A stretch of DNA of 64,000 nucleotides from Candidatus Saccharimonadota bacterium (GTDB lineage Bacteria > Patescibacteriota > Saccharimonadia > Saccharimonadales > Saccharimonadaceae). The DNA lies in assembly GCA_027492635.1 (NCBI GenBank), contig JAPUEH010000007.1:124001-188000 (forward strand). The letters are read 5' to 3'. A model generated the notes under the pieces. It saw only the letters and a list, made by a program, of their open reading frames with translations. It searched no databases and was not told the DNA's origin. A program made the translations under genes and the position numbers. How positions within the stretch are numbered: the first letter of the stretch is position 1; each line of letters opens with the position of its first letter. Below are positions 49,852 to 59,928 of the stretch, in pieces.

Positions 49852-51732
49852 ATGAATACCCAAGAAATCCGCAACGCCTACCTGAAATTTTATGAAGAAC
49901 GAGGCCACAACGTCGTGGCGCGCGCACCGCTGGTGCTGACGGGCGACCCGACGACGCTGTTTACGGGCAGCGGTATGCAGCCAATGATTCCGTATCTTCT
50001 CGGCGAGCCGCATCCAGACGGCCAGCGGATTGTCGACTCGCAAACATGCCTACGCGCGCAGGATATCGACGATATCGGCGACAATCGTCATACGACCTTC
50101 TTCGAAATGCTCGGCAACTGGAGTATGGGCGACTATTTCAAACAGCAACAGATCGAATGGATGTTTGAATTTCACCGCGATATCGTCCAGCTCGACCTCA
50201 GCAAACTATATGTTACTTGCTATATCGGCGACGAGCGCTATGGTATCGCTAAAGATACCGAAGCAGCCGACGTATGGGCGCGGCTGTTTGCAGATAGCGG
50301 CTTGAGCAACGGCACGCAAGATATTGGTAGCGAAGACGACGGCGCAGCCAAAGGTATGCGGGACGGGGCGCGAATCTTTTTCTACGATGGCAGCAAAAAC
50401 TGGTGGAGTCGCAACGGCGGCCCAGAGACGACGCCGATTGGCGATCCGTGCGGTCCCGACAGCGAGATGTTTTATGATTTTGGCACGCCGCACAACCCCG
50501 AATTTGGCGAACATTGCCACCCCAACTGCGACTGCGGTCGGTTTATGGAAATCGGCAACAACGTCTTTATGGCCTACAAAAAAGTCGGCGAAGGTCAATT
50601 TGAAGAACTAGAACAAAAAAATGTCGATCACGGCAGTGGCCTCGAACGCATCGCCGCAGCGAAATTGGGTAATCCCGATGTCTTTCGCATCAGCTTGATG
50701 TGGCCGATTATCGAGAAACTACAAGATTTGAGCGGCAAAAAGTACGAGAGTCATACTGAGAGCATGCGGGTGATCGCCGACCATTTGCGGGCAGCCACAT
50801 TCCTGGCGGTTGATGGCTGCGTACCGAGTAACAAAGAGCAGGGCTATGTGATGCGTCGACTGCTGCGTCGGGCGATTCGATTTAGCTTTGAGCTTGGTAT
50901 CGAGCAGAATTTCTTGCCAGAAATCGTCCCAGTCATTGCGGATTTGTACGAAAATGACTTCCCAGAAGTAAAGCAAAATCGTGAAACCATCATCGCCGTG
51001 CTCGTCAAAGAAGAAAAAGCATTTCGCCAAACGCTCCGCAAAGGTCTCAAACAAATGGAAAAATTTGCAGCAGATGGCCTAACGGGCGAAGAACTATTTA
51101 CATTGTACGACACTTATGGCTTCCCTGTAGAACTAAGCGTCGAAGAAGCCTACAAACAGCAAATCAGCCTGCCAGACAACTGGCGCGAGCAGTTTGGTGC
51201 GAAGATGGCCGAGCAGCGTGCTCGCAGCCAAACCGCTGCCAAGGGCACGTTCAAAGGTGGATTGGGTGGTAGCACCATGGCACACCGCAAACTCCACACC
51301 GCCAATCACCTGATGTACGCCGCGCTCAAACAAGTCGTGGGCGAACATGTGACGCAGCATGGTAGTAATATTACCGAAGAACGTCTTCGTTTTGACTTCA
51401 ACAACGACGGCAAAGTGCCTTGCGAACAGCTTGATGAGGTCGAACGGCTTGTCAATCAGTGGATAGAATGGGATTTGCCCGTAAGCTACAAAGAATATCC
51501 TACAGAAGAAGCATTTAAAATGGGTGCGATAGGCGCATTTGGTGATCGCTACGGAGACACGGTCAAAGTTTATCAGATGGGCGAAGGCGACCGCAGGGTG
51601 TCATTTGAAATCTGCGGTGGCCCACATGCTGATCATACTGGCCAGTTGGCCGAAGATGGCAAAAAATTCAAAATTACCAAAGAAGAGGCATCAAGCGCGG
51701 GCATTCGACGGGTTAAGGCTGTATTGGCGTAG
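49852..51732 (+). CDS. alaS: Alanyl-tRNA synthetase, short form
   Basis: Charges tRNA-Ala. 626 residues against about 870 in most bacteria: the aminoacylation domain (MNTQEIRNAYLKFYEERGH; GSGMQPMIPYLLG; HTTFFEMLGNWSMGDYFK) and the editing/SAD region (HRKLHTANHLMYAAL; FEICGGPHADHTGQL) are present, but the protein ends right after SAD, with no DHHA1/C-Ala domain. The editing HxxxH and C-x3-H elements are visible. TATACT (49837-49842) is 9 nt before the ATG. Overlaps a convergent gene by 20 nt. Confidence 0.95.
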   Translation: MNTQEIRNAYLKFYEERGHNVVARAPLVLTGDPTTLFTGSGMQPMIPYLLGEPHPDGQRIVDSQTCLRAQDIDDIGDNRHTTFFEMLGNWSMGDYFKQQQIEWMFEFHRDIVQLDLSKLYVTCYIGDERYGIAKDTEAADVWARLFADSGLSNGTQDIGSEDDGAAKGMRDGARIFFYDGSKNWWSRNGGPETTPIGDPCGPDSEMFYDFGTPHNPEFGEHCHPNCDCGRFMEIGNNVFMAYKKVGEGQFEELEQKNVDHGSGLERIAAAKLGNPDVFRISLMWPIIEKLQDLSGKKYESHTESMRVIADHLRAATFLAVDGCVPSNKEQGYVMRRLLRRAIRFSFELGIEQNFLPEIVPVIADLYENDFPEVKQNRETIIAVLVKEEKAFRQTLRKGLKQMEKFAADGLTGEELFTLYDTYGFPVELSVEEAYKQQISLPDNWREQFGAKMAEQRARSQTAAKGTFKGGLGGSTMAHRKLHTANHLMYAALKQVVGEHVTQHGSNITEERLRFDFNNDGKVPCEQLDEVERLVNQWIEWDLPVSYKEYPTEEAFKMGAIGAFGDRYGDTVKVYQMGEGDRRVSFEICGGPHADHTGQLAEDGKKFKITKEEASSAGIRRVKAVLA

Positions 51733-52567
51733 GTAGATCGAGTTTTACGATTTCTTCGTTCAATATTTCAGCAAGACGCATATAGTCGCCTTCATCGGGA
51801 CTTAGAGGCTGTGTACCGATGGTCGGATCAATAGCATCTATCGTCAACGAGAAGCCTTGAGCTTGGTCGATAGTAGCCTGTAGTATGCGATTGCTACCAG
51901 TTTCGTAGCGGAACGTGAGTTGCTCTAGTTTTTCGTGACTACCGTGTTGAGTAAGGCGATAGTATAGTGAGCGATCATAGTGATCAAGTTCGAAAAAGTA
52001 ATCCGATGCACGTGCTACGGCGCTAGATACAAGGGAGTCGCGCATAGTACTGGCGTCGACGACTGCATCACCATGCGGATCGTAGCGAGCGAGTAATGCT
52101 TCGTCGGTACGTCCCGTGAGGCTAAAAAGAAACGCATTAAGCTCGTGATTGGGTATTTTTGCAATCGTGTTTATGTTGCCCTCTCTACTCAAGAGCGTGT
52201 CGTGCATGGAAGTGTCTTCGTTGAGTATACGGTCGGGCGTGTATTGCTCGGCTGTGCGCGAGATATATGCAGTATTGCCGTTGTCAAATATAAACTCTAT
52301 GCTAGTTGCCGTTGCACTATCGGGCTCATCAATAATGTCAATACCGATGCCCGTCAGTTCATTTGTGAGCATGTAGTTGGCTACAGACTCTGGGTAGTAA
52401 AGCTCTTTTTGGGCGCGAGGAAAAAATTCGAGACTTGTCGTAGTTCGCACCGGCTCACGGATAGCGGGTAGCGAGTCAACAAGTGTTGTGAAGTTGTCGA
52501 TTACAGCAGTGACATGCTGCAAGAATGGCACTTTTTCTGCTTCACGACGAGCCTCGAATCTTGTCAT
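51713..52567 (-). CDS. Soluble acidic protein, unknown function
   Basis: 284 residues, acidic, no signal peptide or membrane helix. Nothing recognised; the sequence reads like a mixed alpha/beta protein. A TATAAT box on the minus strand (52574-52579) is 6 nt before the ATG, the leaderless pattern, which supports a real gene. The last 20 nt overlap alaS. Confidence 0.6.
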   Translation of the reverse strand: MTRFEARREAEKVPFLQHVTAVIDNFTTLVDSLPAIREPVRTTTSLEFFPRAQKELYYPESVANYMLTNELTGIGIDIIDEPDSATATSIEFIFDNGNTAYISRTAEQYTPDRILNEDTSMHDTLLSREGNINTIAKIPNHELNAFLFSLTGRTDEALLARYDPHGDAVVDASTMRDSLVSSAVARASDYFFELDHYDRSLYYRLTQHGSHEKLEQLTFRYETGSNRILQATIDQAQGFSLTIDAIDPTIGTQPLSPDEGDYMRLAEILNEEIVKLDLPTPIQP

Positions 52568-52645
52568 GGCTCTATTATATAATAAATATTATATAAAGAC
52601 AACCTTTGCCACCATAAGCACAACTAGTATATAATAAATATACCT

Positions 52646-53911
52646 ATGGTTTTCGACAAAATACGCAAACGAGCAAATGATTCAATTGATAGAAACTATA
52701 TCGTGGCCGTGGATATCGGTACGGAGTTTGTCAAGGCGATGATCGCCAAGATTGAGGGTGATGATCTTGAAGTGGTTGGCGTGGGGCGTGCACACCAAGA
52801 TGTGAGCGATATGCACTCGGGCGCAATAGCCGATATCTCTGGAGTAGTGCGCAACTGCGAAGAGGCGCTCGCGGAGGCAGAAGATCAGGCGGGCCTGCAG
52901 GCTAAGCGCGCCGTCATCGGTATTGCCGGCGAGCTCGTCAAGGGTACGACGAATACGATTCGCTATCGTCGTCCGCAGCCTGATCGCCCTTTGGATGAAG
53001 CTGAGATGGAATTTATTATCGACAAGGTGCAGGAACGCGCCCAAGTGAAGGCGCAGCGTCAGATTGCGCTTGAGACGGGTAATGAAGACGTGGAGATTAA
53101 GCTGGTCAATAGCGCGCTTGTTGGTATCCATATCGACGGCTACAAGGTGTCTAATCCGCTTGGATTTCAGGGTAAGGACGTGGCGGTGCAGATTTATACG
53201 GCGTTTGCGCCGATGGTCCATATTGGAGCACTTGAGCGTGTGGCGGATGAGCTCGCACTTGAGCTCGTGGCTGTAGCGGCCGAGCCGTTTGCGGTGAGCC
53301 GTAGCGTGCTTGGCACCGATGCAAGTAGTAATTTCACGGCAATTCTGGCCGATGTGGGCGGCGGTACAACTGATATCGCAGTCGTCAATGATGGCGGCGT
53401 AGAAGGGACGAAAATGTTTGGCATTGGAGGTCGCAGCTTTACGCGTACGATTGCGAGCGAATTAGACCTTACCTATGATCAAGCAGAGAAACTCAAGGTT
53501 AATATTGACAATGAAAATATCAAGCCAACAGTAAAAAAACATCTTGATACGGCGATTGACAAGACGCTTGATGTATGGCTTGCGGGCGTTGAGTTGGCGC
53601 TGAGCGACTTTGACTCTGTCGATCATCTACCGAGTCGTATTTTGTTGTGTGGCGGCGGTGCGAGCCTGACTGAGCTCGTAGAGGCTCTTTCAAAGAGAGA
53701 GTGGTATAAAGAGCTGCCATTTACACGCAAACCGACCGTCCACCATATTCAGCCATCCGAGGTAAGCGGCATTAAAGACAAAACAGGTACAATCCAAGAT
53801 CATACGTTTATTACGGCCATGGGGCTCCTTCGCGTTGGATATGATACAATATTAGGAGCAAGCGAAAGCGATAACATAAAAGAAAAACTAAACAGGATTC
53901 TTAGAATCTAG
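52646..53911 (+). CDS. FtsA/PilM-like actin-fold ATPase
   Basis: 421 residues. Phosphate 1 AVDIGTEFVKAMIAKIEG, an SHS2-like inserted domain (about 80-190), phosphate 2 AILADVGGGTTDIAVV, and the adenosine motif RILLCGGGASLTELVEAL are FtsA hallmarks. The C-terminal REKLNRIL-like tail (IKEKLNRILRI) resembles the FtsA amphipathic membrane-targeting helix. In FtsA this ATPase links FtsZ to the membrane; PilM uses the same fold in type IV pili. TATAAT (52630-52635) is 10 nt before the ATG. Followed 1 nt later by its membrane-protein partner. Confidence 0.82.
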   Translation: MVFDKIRKRANDSIDRNYIVAVDIGTEFVKAMIAKIEGDDLEVVGVGRAHQDVSDMHSGAIADISGVVRNCEEALAEAEDQAGLQAKRAVIGIAGELVKGTTNTIRYRRPQPDRPLDEAEMEFIIDKVQERAQVKAQRQIALETGNEDVEIKLVNSALVGIHIDGYKVSNPLGFQGKDVAVQIYTAFAPMVHIGALERVADELALELVAVAAEPFAVSRSVLGTDASSNFTAILADVGGGTTDIAVVNDGGVEGTKMFGIGGRSFTRTIASELDLTYDQAEKLKVNIDNENIKPTVKKHLDTAIDKTLDVWLAGVELALSDFDSVDHLPSRILLCGGGASLTELVEALSKREWYKELPFTRKPTVHHIQPSEVSGIKDKTGTIQDHTFITAMGLLRVGYDTILGASESDNIKEKLNRILRI

Positions 53912-53912
53912 C

Positions 53913-55574
53913 ATGAATAAAGACGTAATCTATATCGATGTCGAAGACGATGTAACCGCGATAATCGGTAAGGTTAAAGATGCAAAAGAAAAAATCGTTG
54001 CCTTAGTGCCGCCAAAGCGCATAGGCGTACTGCAAAGTACTGTTAATTTACGGATTTTGCAGCGAACAGCTAAGACAGCAGGTAAACACCTCGTACTTAT
54101 TACAAACGATCAGTCGCTGATACCTCTTGCCGCTGGAGCGAGCATTCCAGTCGCTAAAAACCTTCAGAGCAAGCCAGAAATTCCAGAAATTGCAGCACTC
54201 AAAGTGGATGACGATGACGATATTATTGACGGTGGCCAGCTGCCTGTCGGAGAACATGCCGCAAGCGCTGAGCCAGCTCGACCATCAAAAAAAGCACGTA
54301 TTCCTGTCAGTACTGGTGATGCGGACCCAAAAACGTCTCGCGCATTGCCGCCAAAAGATGGTGAATCTCCTCGCAAGCCAAAGGCGGGCGCGGGCAAAGT
54401 GCCAAATTTCAACGCATTTCGCAAAAAACTCATCATTATCATTGTTTTAATTATTGCATTGATTGGCTTCTTTGTTTGGGCGATCTGGTTCGCCCCAAAA
54501 GCCACAGTTGAGATAACAGCCAAAACAAGCAATGTCAATGTGAATACTTCTGTTATGCTAGGCGCCGCTCAGCAAACAGACGCGAGCAAGGGGACAATGC
54601 GTACTGTGCAGGTAGAGGAAAAGCAAGAGGCGGCGGTTGATTTTGAAGCAACAGGCACGGAGGAGCAGGGTGAGGCAGCTGGCGGTACGGTTACTCTATC
54701 CAAGTCATCGCCAAACTCCAAGAAGGTACCTATCGGTACAGGATTTAGCAATGGGGACTGCACGTTTGTAACGCGTACAGAAGTAACGGTTCCTGGTGCA
54801 TCTCCGTCGTGGAATGGCTCGGGATTTACGACCGTAGCTGGTACGGTTGATGTTAAAGTTAAGGCAACAGCGATAGGTGAGCAATGTAATCTTTCGGCTC
54901 GTAAATATGACTCTACAGTTGATGGTGTGAGTGCCAAGGGTGGCGATATGACGGGTGGCGTCAAAAAAGTCCTCAAGATTGTCACGCAAGCAGATGTACA
55001 AAAGGCTTCAGAGCAGATAGCATCACAAAACAACGGCGATGTGAAAACAAAATTGCAACAGAAATTTGGCAAGGATGTCAAAGCGATTGACTCAAGTCTA
55101 CGCACTATTAAGTCAGATGTCGTGGCTACGCCTCAGGTCGGCCAGGAAGCTCCAGAGGGCAAGGCGAAGCTTGTATCGACGGTGACGTACGCAATGGATG
55201 GCGTTGCATCGGCTGATTTGGAGAGCTTTATCAAAGCGGCGGCATCGAGCAAGCTCTCAAAAGAGAATGATCAGCGCGTCTATGAGACGAACACGTCATC
55301 TGCTCAGCTTGCAGATTTTGCCGCCAATGACACGGGTGGCACCGCGACTCTGAGCGCGACAACACAGGTAGGGCCGCAGATTAAAGACGATGACATCAAG
55401 ACGCGCGTCAAAGGCAAGCGCTTTAGTGATATTCAGTCCGACCTCAAGACTATACAGGGTGTCGATGATGTCGATGTCAAGCTTTCGCCATTCTGGGTTT
55501 CAAAAGTGCCAAATGACGAAGCCAAGATTACTGTAAAGTTTAAACTCATCAATACAGCAAAAAATGGCTCATAG
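53913..55574 (+). CDS. Single-pass membrane protein with baseplate-J-like ectodomain
   Basis: 553 residues. The N-terminal ~80 residues form a small alpha/beta cytoplasmic domain (IYIDVEDDVTAIIGKVKDA; KHLVLITNDQSLIPLAA), then an acidic/Pro-rich linker, one membrane helix (about 172-192) and a large extracytoplasmic domain. The latter has a Thr/Gly-rich beta region (about 200-330) reminiscent of baseplate-J-like domains. The pair FtsA-like ATPase and this protein recurs in CPR genomes, to my knowledge. It may couple a cytoplasmic ring to the wall or to an envelope appendage. Confidence 0.6.
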   Translation: MNKDVIYIDVEDDVTAIIGKVKDAKEKIVALVPPKRIGVLQSTVNLRILQRTAKTAGKHLVLITNDQSLIPLAAGASIPVAKNLQSKPEIPEIAALKVDDDDDIIDGGQLPVGEHAASAEPARPSKKARIPVSTGDADPKTSRALPPKDGESPRKPKAGAGKVPNFNAFRKKLIIIIVLIIALIGFFVWAIWFAPKATVEITAKTSNVNVNTSVMLGAAQQTDASKGTMRTVQVEEKQEAAVDFEATGTEEQGEAAGGTVTLSKSSPNSKKVPIGTGFSNGDCTFVTRTEVTVPGASPSWNGSGFTTVAGTVDVKVKATAIGEQCNLSARKYDSTVDGVSAKGGDMTGGVKKVLKIVTQADVQKASEQIASQNNGDVKTKLQQKFGKDVKAIDSSLRTIKSDVVATPQVGQEAPEGKAKLVSTVTYAMDGVASADLESFIKAAASSKLSKENDQRVYETNTSSAQLADFAANDTGGTATLSATTQVGPQIKDDDIKTRVKGKRFSDIQSDLKTIQGVDDVDVKLSPFWVSKVPNDEAKITVKFKLINTAKNGS

Positions 55575-55974
55575 AGAAGGTCTTGTCTGTCTTGATGTTG
55601 GCGAACGTCGTATTGGCGTGGCTATCGGTGATACTCGTATCAAGATTGCGGTACCATATGATACTTTTGAGGTGGACGGCACAGAAGTACGACAAATTGC
55701 CGAGTTGGTTGTCCGGGAGTCCGCAACAAAAATTGTTGTCGGCTATCCTCGAAATCAACAAGGAGAGGCAACTGCGCAGTCTGAGTATGTAGAGGCATTT
55801 GCCAGTCTTTTGGAGGATATTTCTACGGTTGTGTTTCAGGACGAGTCGCTCACGAGCGTAATGGCCGAGAACCGTCTGAAAGCTCGCGGTAAGTCTTACC
55901 AAAAGGGTGATATCGATAAAGAAGCCGCAGCCATCATACTACAAGATTATATAGAGGAGAATTATGCAGAATAG
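55564..55974 (+). CDS. ruvX: Holliday-junction resolvase-like YqgF/RuvX
   Basis: 136 residues, RNase-H fold: LVCLDVGERRIGVAIGDTRI at the N-terminus, KIVVGYPRNQQG, and VVFQDESLTSVMAE with a DExxT motif, ending KEAAAIILQDYIE. The family acts in Holliday-junction or pre-16S rRNA processing. It overlaps the upstream gene by 11 nt and mltG by 11 nt; ruvX-mltG neighbours are common in bacteria. Confidence 0.92.
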   Translation: MAHREGLVCLDVGERRIGVAIGDTRIKIAVPYDTFEVDGTEVRQIAELVVRESATKIVVGYPRNQQGEATAQSEYVEAFASLLEDISTVVFQDESLTSVMAENRLKARGKSYQKGDIDKEAAAIILQDYIEENYAE

Positions 55975-57103
55975 TCAAAACACACCCACGCCAGATCCAG
56001 ATTTATCCTCAAAGGCATCTGACCAAAATCCAACTCCTGACACTACGCCTGCTTCCTCGTTGTCGCTCAAAAAAAAGCGATCTGTATGGAAATGGGTAGC
56101 TGGAACTATTACGACGTTGTTTTTGATAGTTATCCTGGCGGCTGCGGGCACATGGTATTGGTATCAGCAGCAACTTGTATCGCCGAGCCCTCAGTCGCAG
56201 GAGACAATGCGCCTCGACGTGAAGTCTGGCTACACGGGCAGTGATGTCGCCGCAGTATTGGCTAGTGCTGGGCTTATTAAAAATCAGACAGCATTTGAAG
56301 TGTATTATCGACTTCATGCCGATGCGGGACTCAAGGCGGGCGTGTATGTGCTGCATAAGAATATGAGTGTGCAAGATATTGTACGGCATCTTGAGCAGGG
56401 CAAGCCGGATGAGTTCTCACTGACCTTTTTGCCAGGAGGTACATTGGCCGATGCAAAAAAAGTACTTCTGAAAGCTGGGTACAGCGATGAGGATATTGAT
56501 GCGGCCTTTGCAGCCGACTATGGCCACCCACTGCTTGCCAGCAAGCCAAAAGAAGCCGACCTTGAAGGATTTATCTATGGTGATACCTACAATTTCTATA
56601 CTGGCGCTTCCCTGAAAGACATTCTTATGAAAATATTTGATCATATGTATGATGATATACAAGAGCGGAAGCTAGTCGAAGCCTATAAGGCGGAGGGAAT
56701 GACTCTCTATGAGGGTATCATCTTTGCTTCGGTCGTGCAGAGTGAGGTGTCAAATCGTGATGATATGGCGACAGTCTCTCAAGTGTTTCATACGCGATTG
56801 GATGAGGATATGGTTTTGGGGTCGGATGTAACGTTTATTTATGGTGCGCGTAAACTAGGTGTCGCGCCGTCTGTTGATCTTGATTCGCCGTATAATACAC
56901 GCACACACAAAGGGTTACCGCCGACTCCTGTGTCGAATCCAGGGATCGACGCATTGGTCGCAGGTGCTAACCCATCGAAGACAGATTATGTGTTCTTTGT
57001 GGCGGGTGACGATGGAAAAACCTACTTCTCCAAGACCAACGAGGAACATGAGCGACTAACCCGCGAGCATTGCCAGCAGAATTGCCTCTTGCCATCGCGA
57101 TAG
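55964..57103 (+). CDS. mltG: Endolytic murein transglycosylase MltG
   Basis: 379 residues. Cytoplasmic N-terminus, one membrane helix (about 44-64), a LysM-like region (about 80-150: VKSGYTGSDVAAVLASAGLI) and the YceG catalytic domain with Glu in LYEGIIFASVVQSEVSN, then FHTRLDEDMVLGSDVTFIYG and SPYNTRTHKGLPPTPVSNPG. It cuts nascent glycan strands during elongation. AGGAG sits 5 nt before ATG 55964. Shared operon with the FtsA-like pair and ruvX ties this cluster to cell growth or division. Confidence 0.93.
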   Translation: MQNSQNTPTPDPDLSSKASDQNPTPDTTPASSLSLKKKRSVWKWVAGTITTLFLIVILAAAGTWYWYQQQLVSPSPQSQETMRLDVKSGYTGSDVAAVLASAGLIKNQTAFEVYYRLHADAGLKAGVYVLHKNMSVQDIVRHLEQGKPDEFSLTFLPGGTLADAKKVLLKAGYSDEDIDAAFAADYGHPLLASKPKEADLEGFIYGDTYNFYTGASLKDILMKIFDHMYDDIQERKLVEAYKAEGMTLYEGIIFASVVQSEVSNRDDMATVSQVFHTRLDEDMVLGSDVTFIYGARKLGVAPSVDLDSPYNTRTHKGLPPTPVSNPGIDALVAGANPSKTDYVFFVAGDDGKTYFSKTNEEHERLTREHCQQNCLLPSR

Positions 57104-57114
57104 CCAGCAAAGCA

Positions 57115-57143
57115 TTGACATTTTGCTGTCAGTTTGCTATACT
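57115..57143 (+). promoter_or_regulatory. Near-consensus promoter after mltG
   Basis: -35 TTGACA (57115-57120), a 17-nt spacer, -10 TATACT (57138-57143). It is among the best promoters in the window, and lies 12 nt after the mltG stop. It can drive the short frame at 57160 and the LysM-CHAP gene. Confidence 0.7.
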
Positions 57144-57159
57144 AAAAGACAGCACATTT

Positions 57160-57339
57160 GTGAGAAGAACTTTGGTGGGTATACAAAAACAAAAAGTTTC
57201 TAACACGCAAATGCGCCTGCCAGAACTGTCGTACGGGTACAGGAGATTTGTTCTCTACGCACTTTTTAAACTAATATCACTAATATTTGGTCGACAAGTG
57301 CCCTGTTCTAATTGCGAGAAGAAAGACAAAGTATGGTAG
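57160..57339 (+). CDS. Possible small membrane peptide with CxxC
   Basis: GTG 57160 gives 59 codons; ATG 57211 gives 42 (MRLPELSYGYRRFVLYALFK, then LISLIFGRQVPCSNCEKKD). It has one short hydrophobic stretch and a C-x2-C near the end. It starts about 10 nt after the predicted transcription start of a strong promoter, which favours it, but no Shine-Dalgarno or homologue is seen. It could instead be untranslated leader. Confidence 0.35.
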   Translation: MRRTLVGIQKQKVSNTQMRLPELSYGYRRFVLYALFKLISLIFGRQVPCSNCEKKDKVW

Positions 57340-57369
57340 CAGTGTTCGTAGTAATACGATCACAGGAGA

Positions 57370-58524
57370 ATGATTATTACAGCTCAGGAATCGAACGAAA
57401 GTTCACCCAAGAGTAACGTGCGCATTGAGACTGATACAAAAGTAGCAGTTGCGCCAACCAAGCAAGCTATTATTCGGCAGGTACTGCTCTATACGAGCGT
57501 ATTTGTATTATTACTTTCAGTCATCGCAGTTAGCTATTACCGCCCTTCAAGAAATGCTGCGGAACCAATGGCTAATGTCTCGCCAGCAGCAAACAGTGTC
57601 GCTGAAGGTGCTGTGACGATAGACCAAAAAACAGCAACTGATATTGCGGCAAACTTTGCACTGCAGACACAAATGCCAGTTGCGCCAAATGTTGCCAATC
57701 TTTCGACCTCACTTGAAGCCAAAAAAGAGATTGCCCAAGAAGACGATACTATTATCTCTAAGCCGCAAATTATTCAGCCTGCAAGCGATAACCGTGCGGT
57801 GACTGTCTACAAGGCTAAAACGGGTGATACTGTCCAGTCGATTGCTGAGGCTCATGGTATCTCGGCACAAACTATAAAATGGGCAAATGATCTTCAATCT
57901 GATGCTGTCGAGAACGGTCGAGACATTACGATTTTGCCTGTCGACGGTGTTGTGTATACGGCAAAAGAAGGTGATACTGTACAGTCGATTGCTGAGAAAT
58001 ATCAGGCATTACCTGAGCGTATCGTGAGCTTCAACGATCTTGAAGTTGGCAGCATCACCAATGATATGCGTATCGTAGTGCCAGGTGGCGTGAAGCCAGC
58101 AGACCCAGTGCCAGCAACGCCAACGGCAATTGCTACGCAACCTGCTCGTACAGCGACCAGTCCTACAAATGTTGCAATGGCGCGTGCTTCTGCGGGTAAT
58201 GCGTATGCGCTTGGTAACTGCACGTGGTATGCTTATGAGCGTCGCGCACAGCTTGGCCGCCCAATTGGTAGCTTCTGGGGCAACGCCTCAACATGGGCAG
58301 CCAATGGTGCTGCAGCAGGGTTTGGCGTCAATCGTACGCCAGCACCGGGTGCGATTATGCAAAATGGTGGCGGATATGCAGGTTATGGTCATGTGGCTAT
58401 TGTCGAGACGATGAATCCAGACGGCTCTATCACTGTGAGTGAGATGAATTATGCAGGCTTCAATGTAGTCTCAAGTCGCACAATTCCTGCGGGTCAAATA
58501 GGTAACTATACCTATATCCACTAG
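57370..58524 (+). CDS. LysM-CHAP cell-wall hydrolase
   Basis: 384 residues. N-terminal membrane anchor/signal (about 36-58), a variable linker, two LysM domains (about 140-185 YKAKTGDTVQSIAEAHGIS; about 195-240 YTAKEGDTVQSIAEKYQAL), an Ala/Pro/Thr linker, and a C-terminal CHAP domain with Cys in GNCTWYAYERR and His in GYGHVAIVE. CHAP enzymes are peptidoglycan amidases or endopeptidases. AGGAG sits directly against the ATG. It may act in own-wall remodelling or on the host wall. A terminator follows at 58553. Confidence 0.88.
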   Translation: MIITAQESNESSPKSNVRIETDTKVAVAPTKQAIIRQVLLYTSVFVLLLSVIAVSYYRPSRNAAEPMANVSPAANSVAEGAVTIDQKTATDIAANFALQTQMPVAPNVANLSTSLEAKKEIAQEDDTIISKPQIIQPASDNRAVTVYKAKTGDTVQSIAEAHGISAQTIKWANDLQSDAVENGRDITILPVDGVVYTAKEGDTVQSIAEKYQALPERIVSFNDLEVGSITNDMRIVVPGGVKPADPVPATPTAIATQPARTATSPTNVAMARASAGNAYALGNCTWYAYERRAQLGRPIGSFWGNASTWAANGAAAGFGVNRTPAPGAIMQNGGGYAGYGHVAIVETMNPDGSITVSEMNYAGFNVVSSRTIPAGQIGNYTYIH

Positions 58525-58552
58525 AATACTTTTTTGACAGATATACAAAATG

Positions 58553-59896
<1,344 letters not shown>

Positions 59897-59928
59897 TTGC
59901 CTAGAGTAGTGTATAGTGGGTAGTAGCT

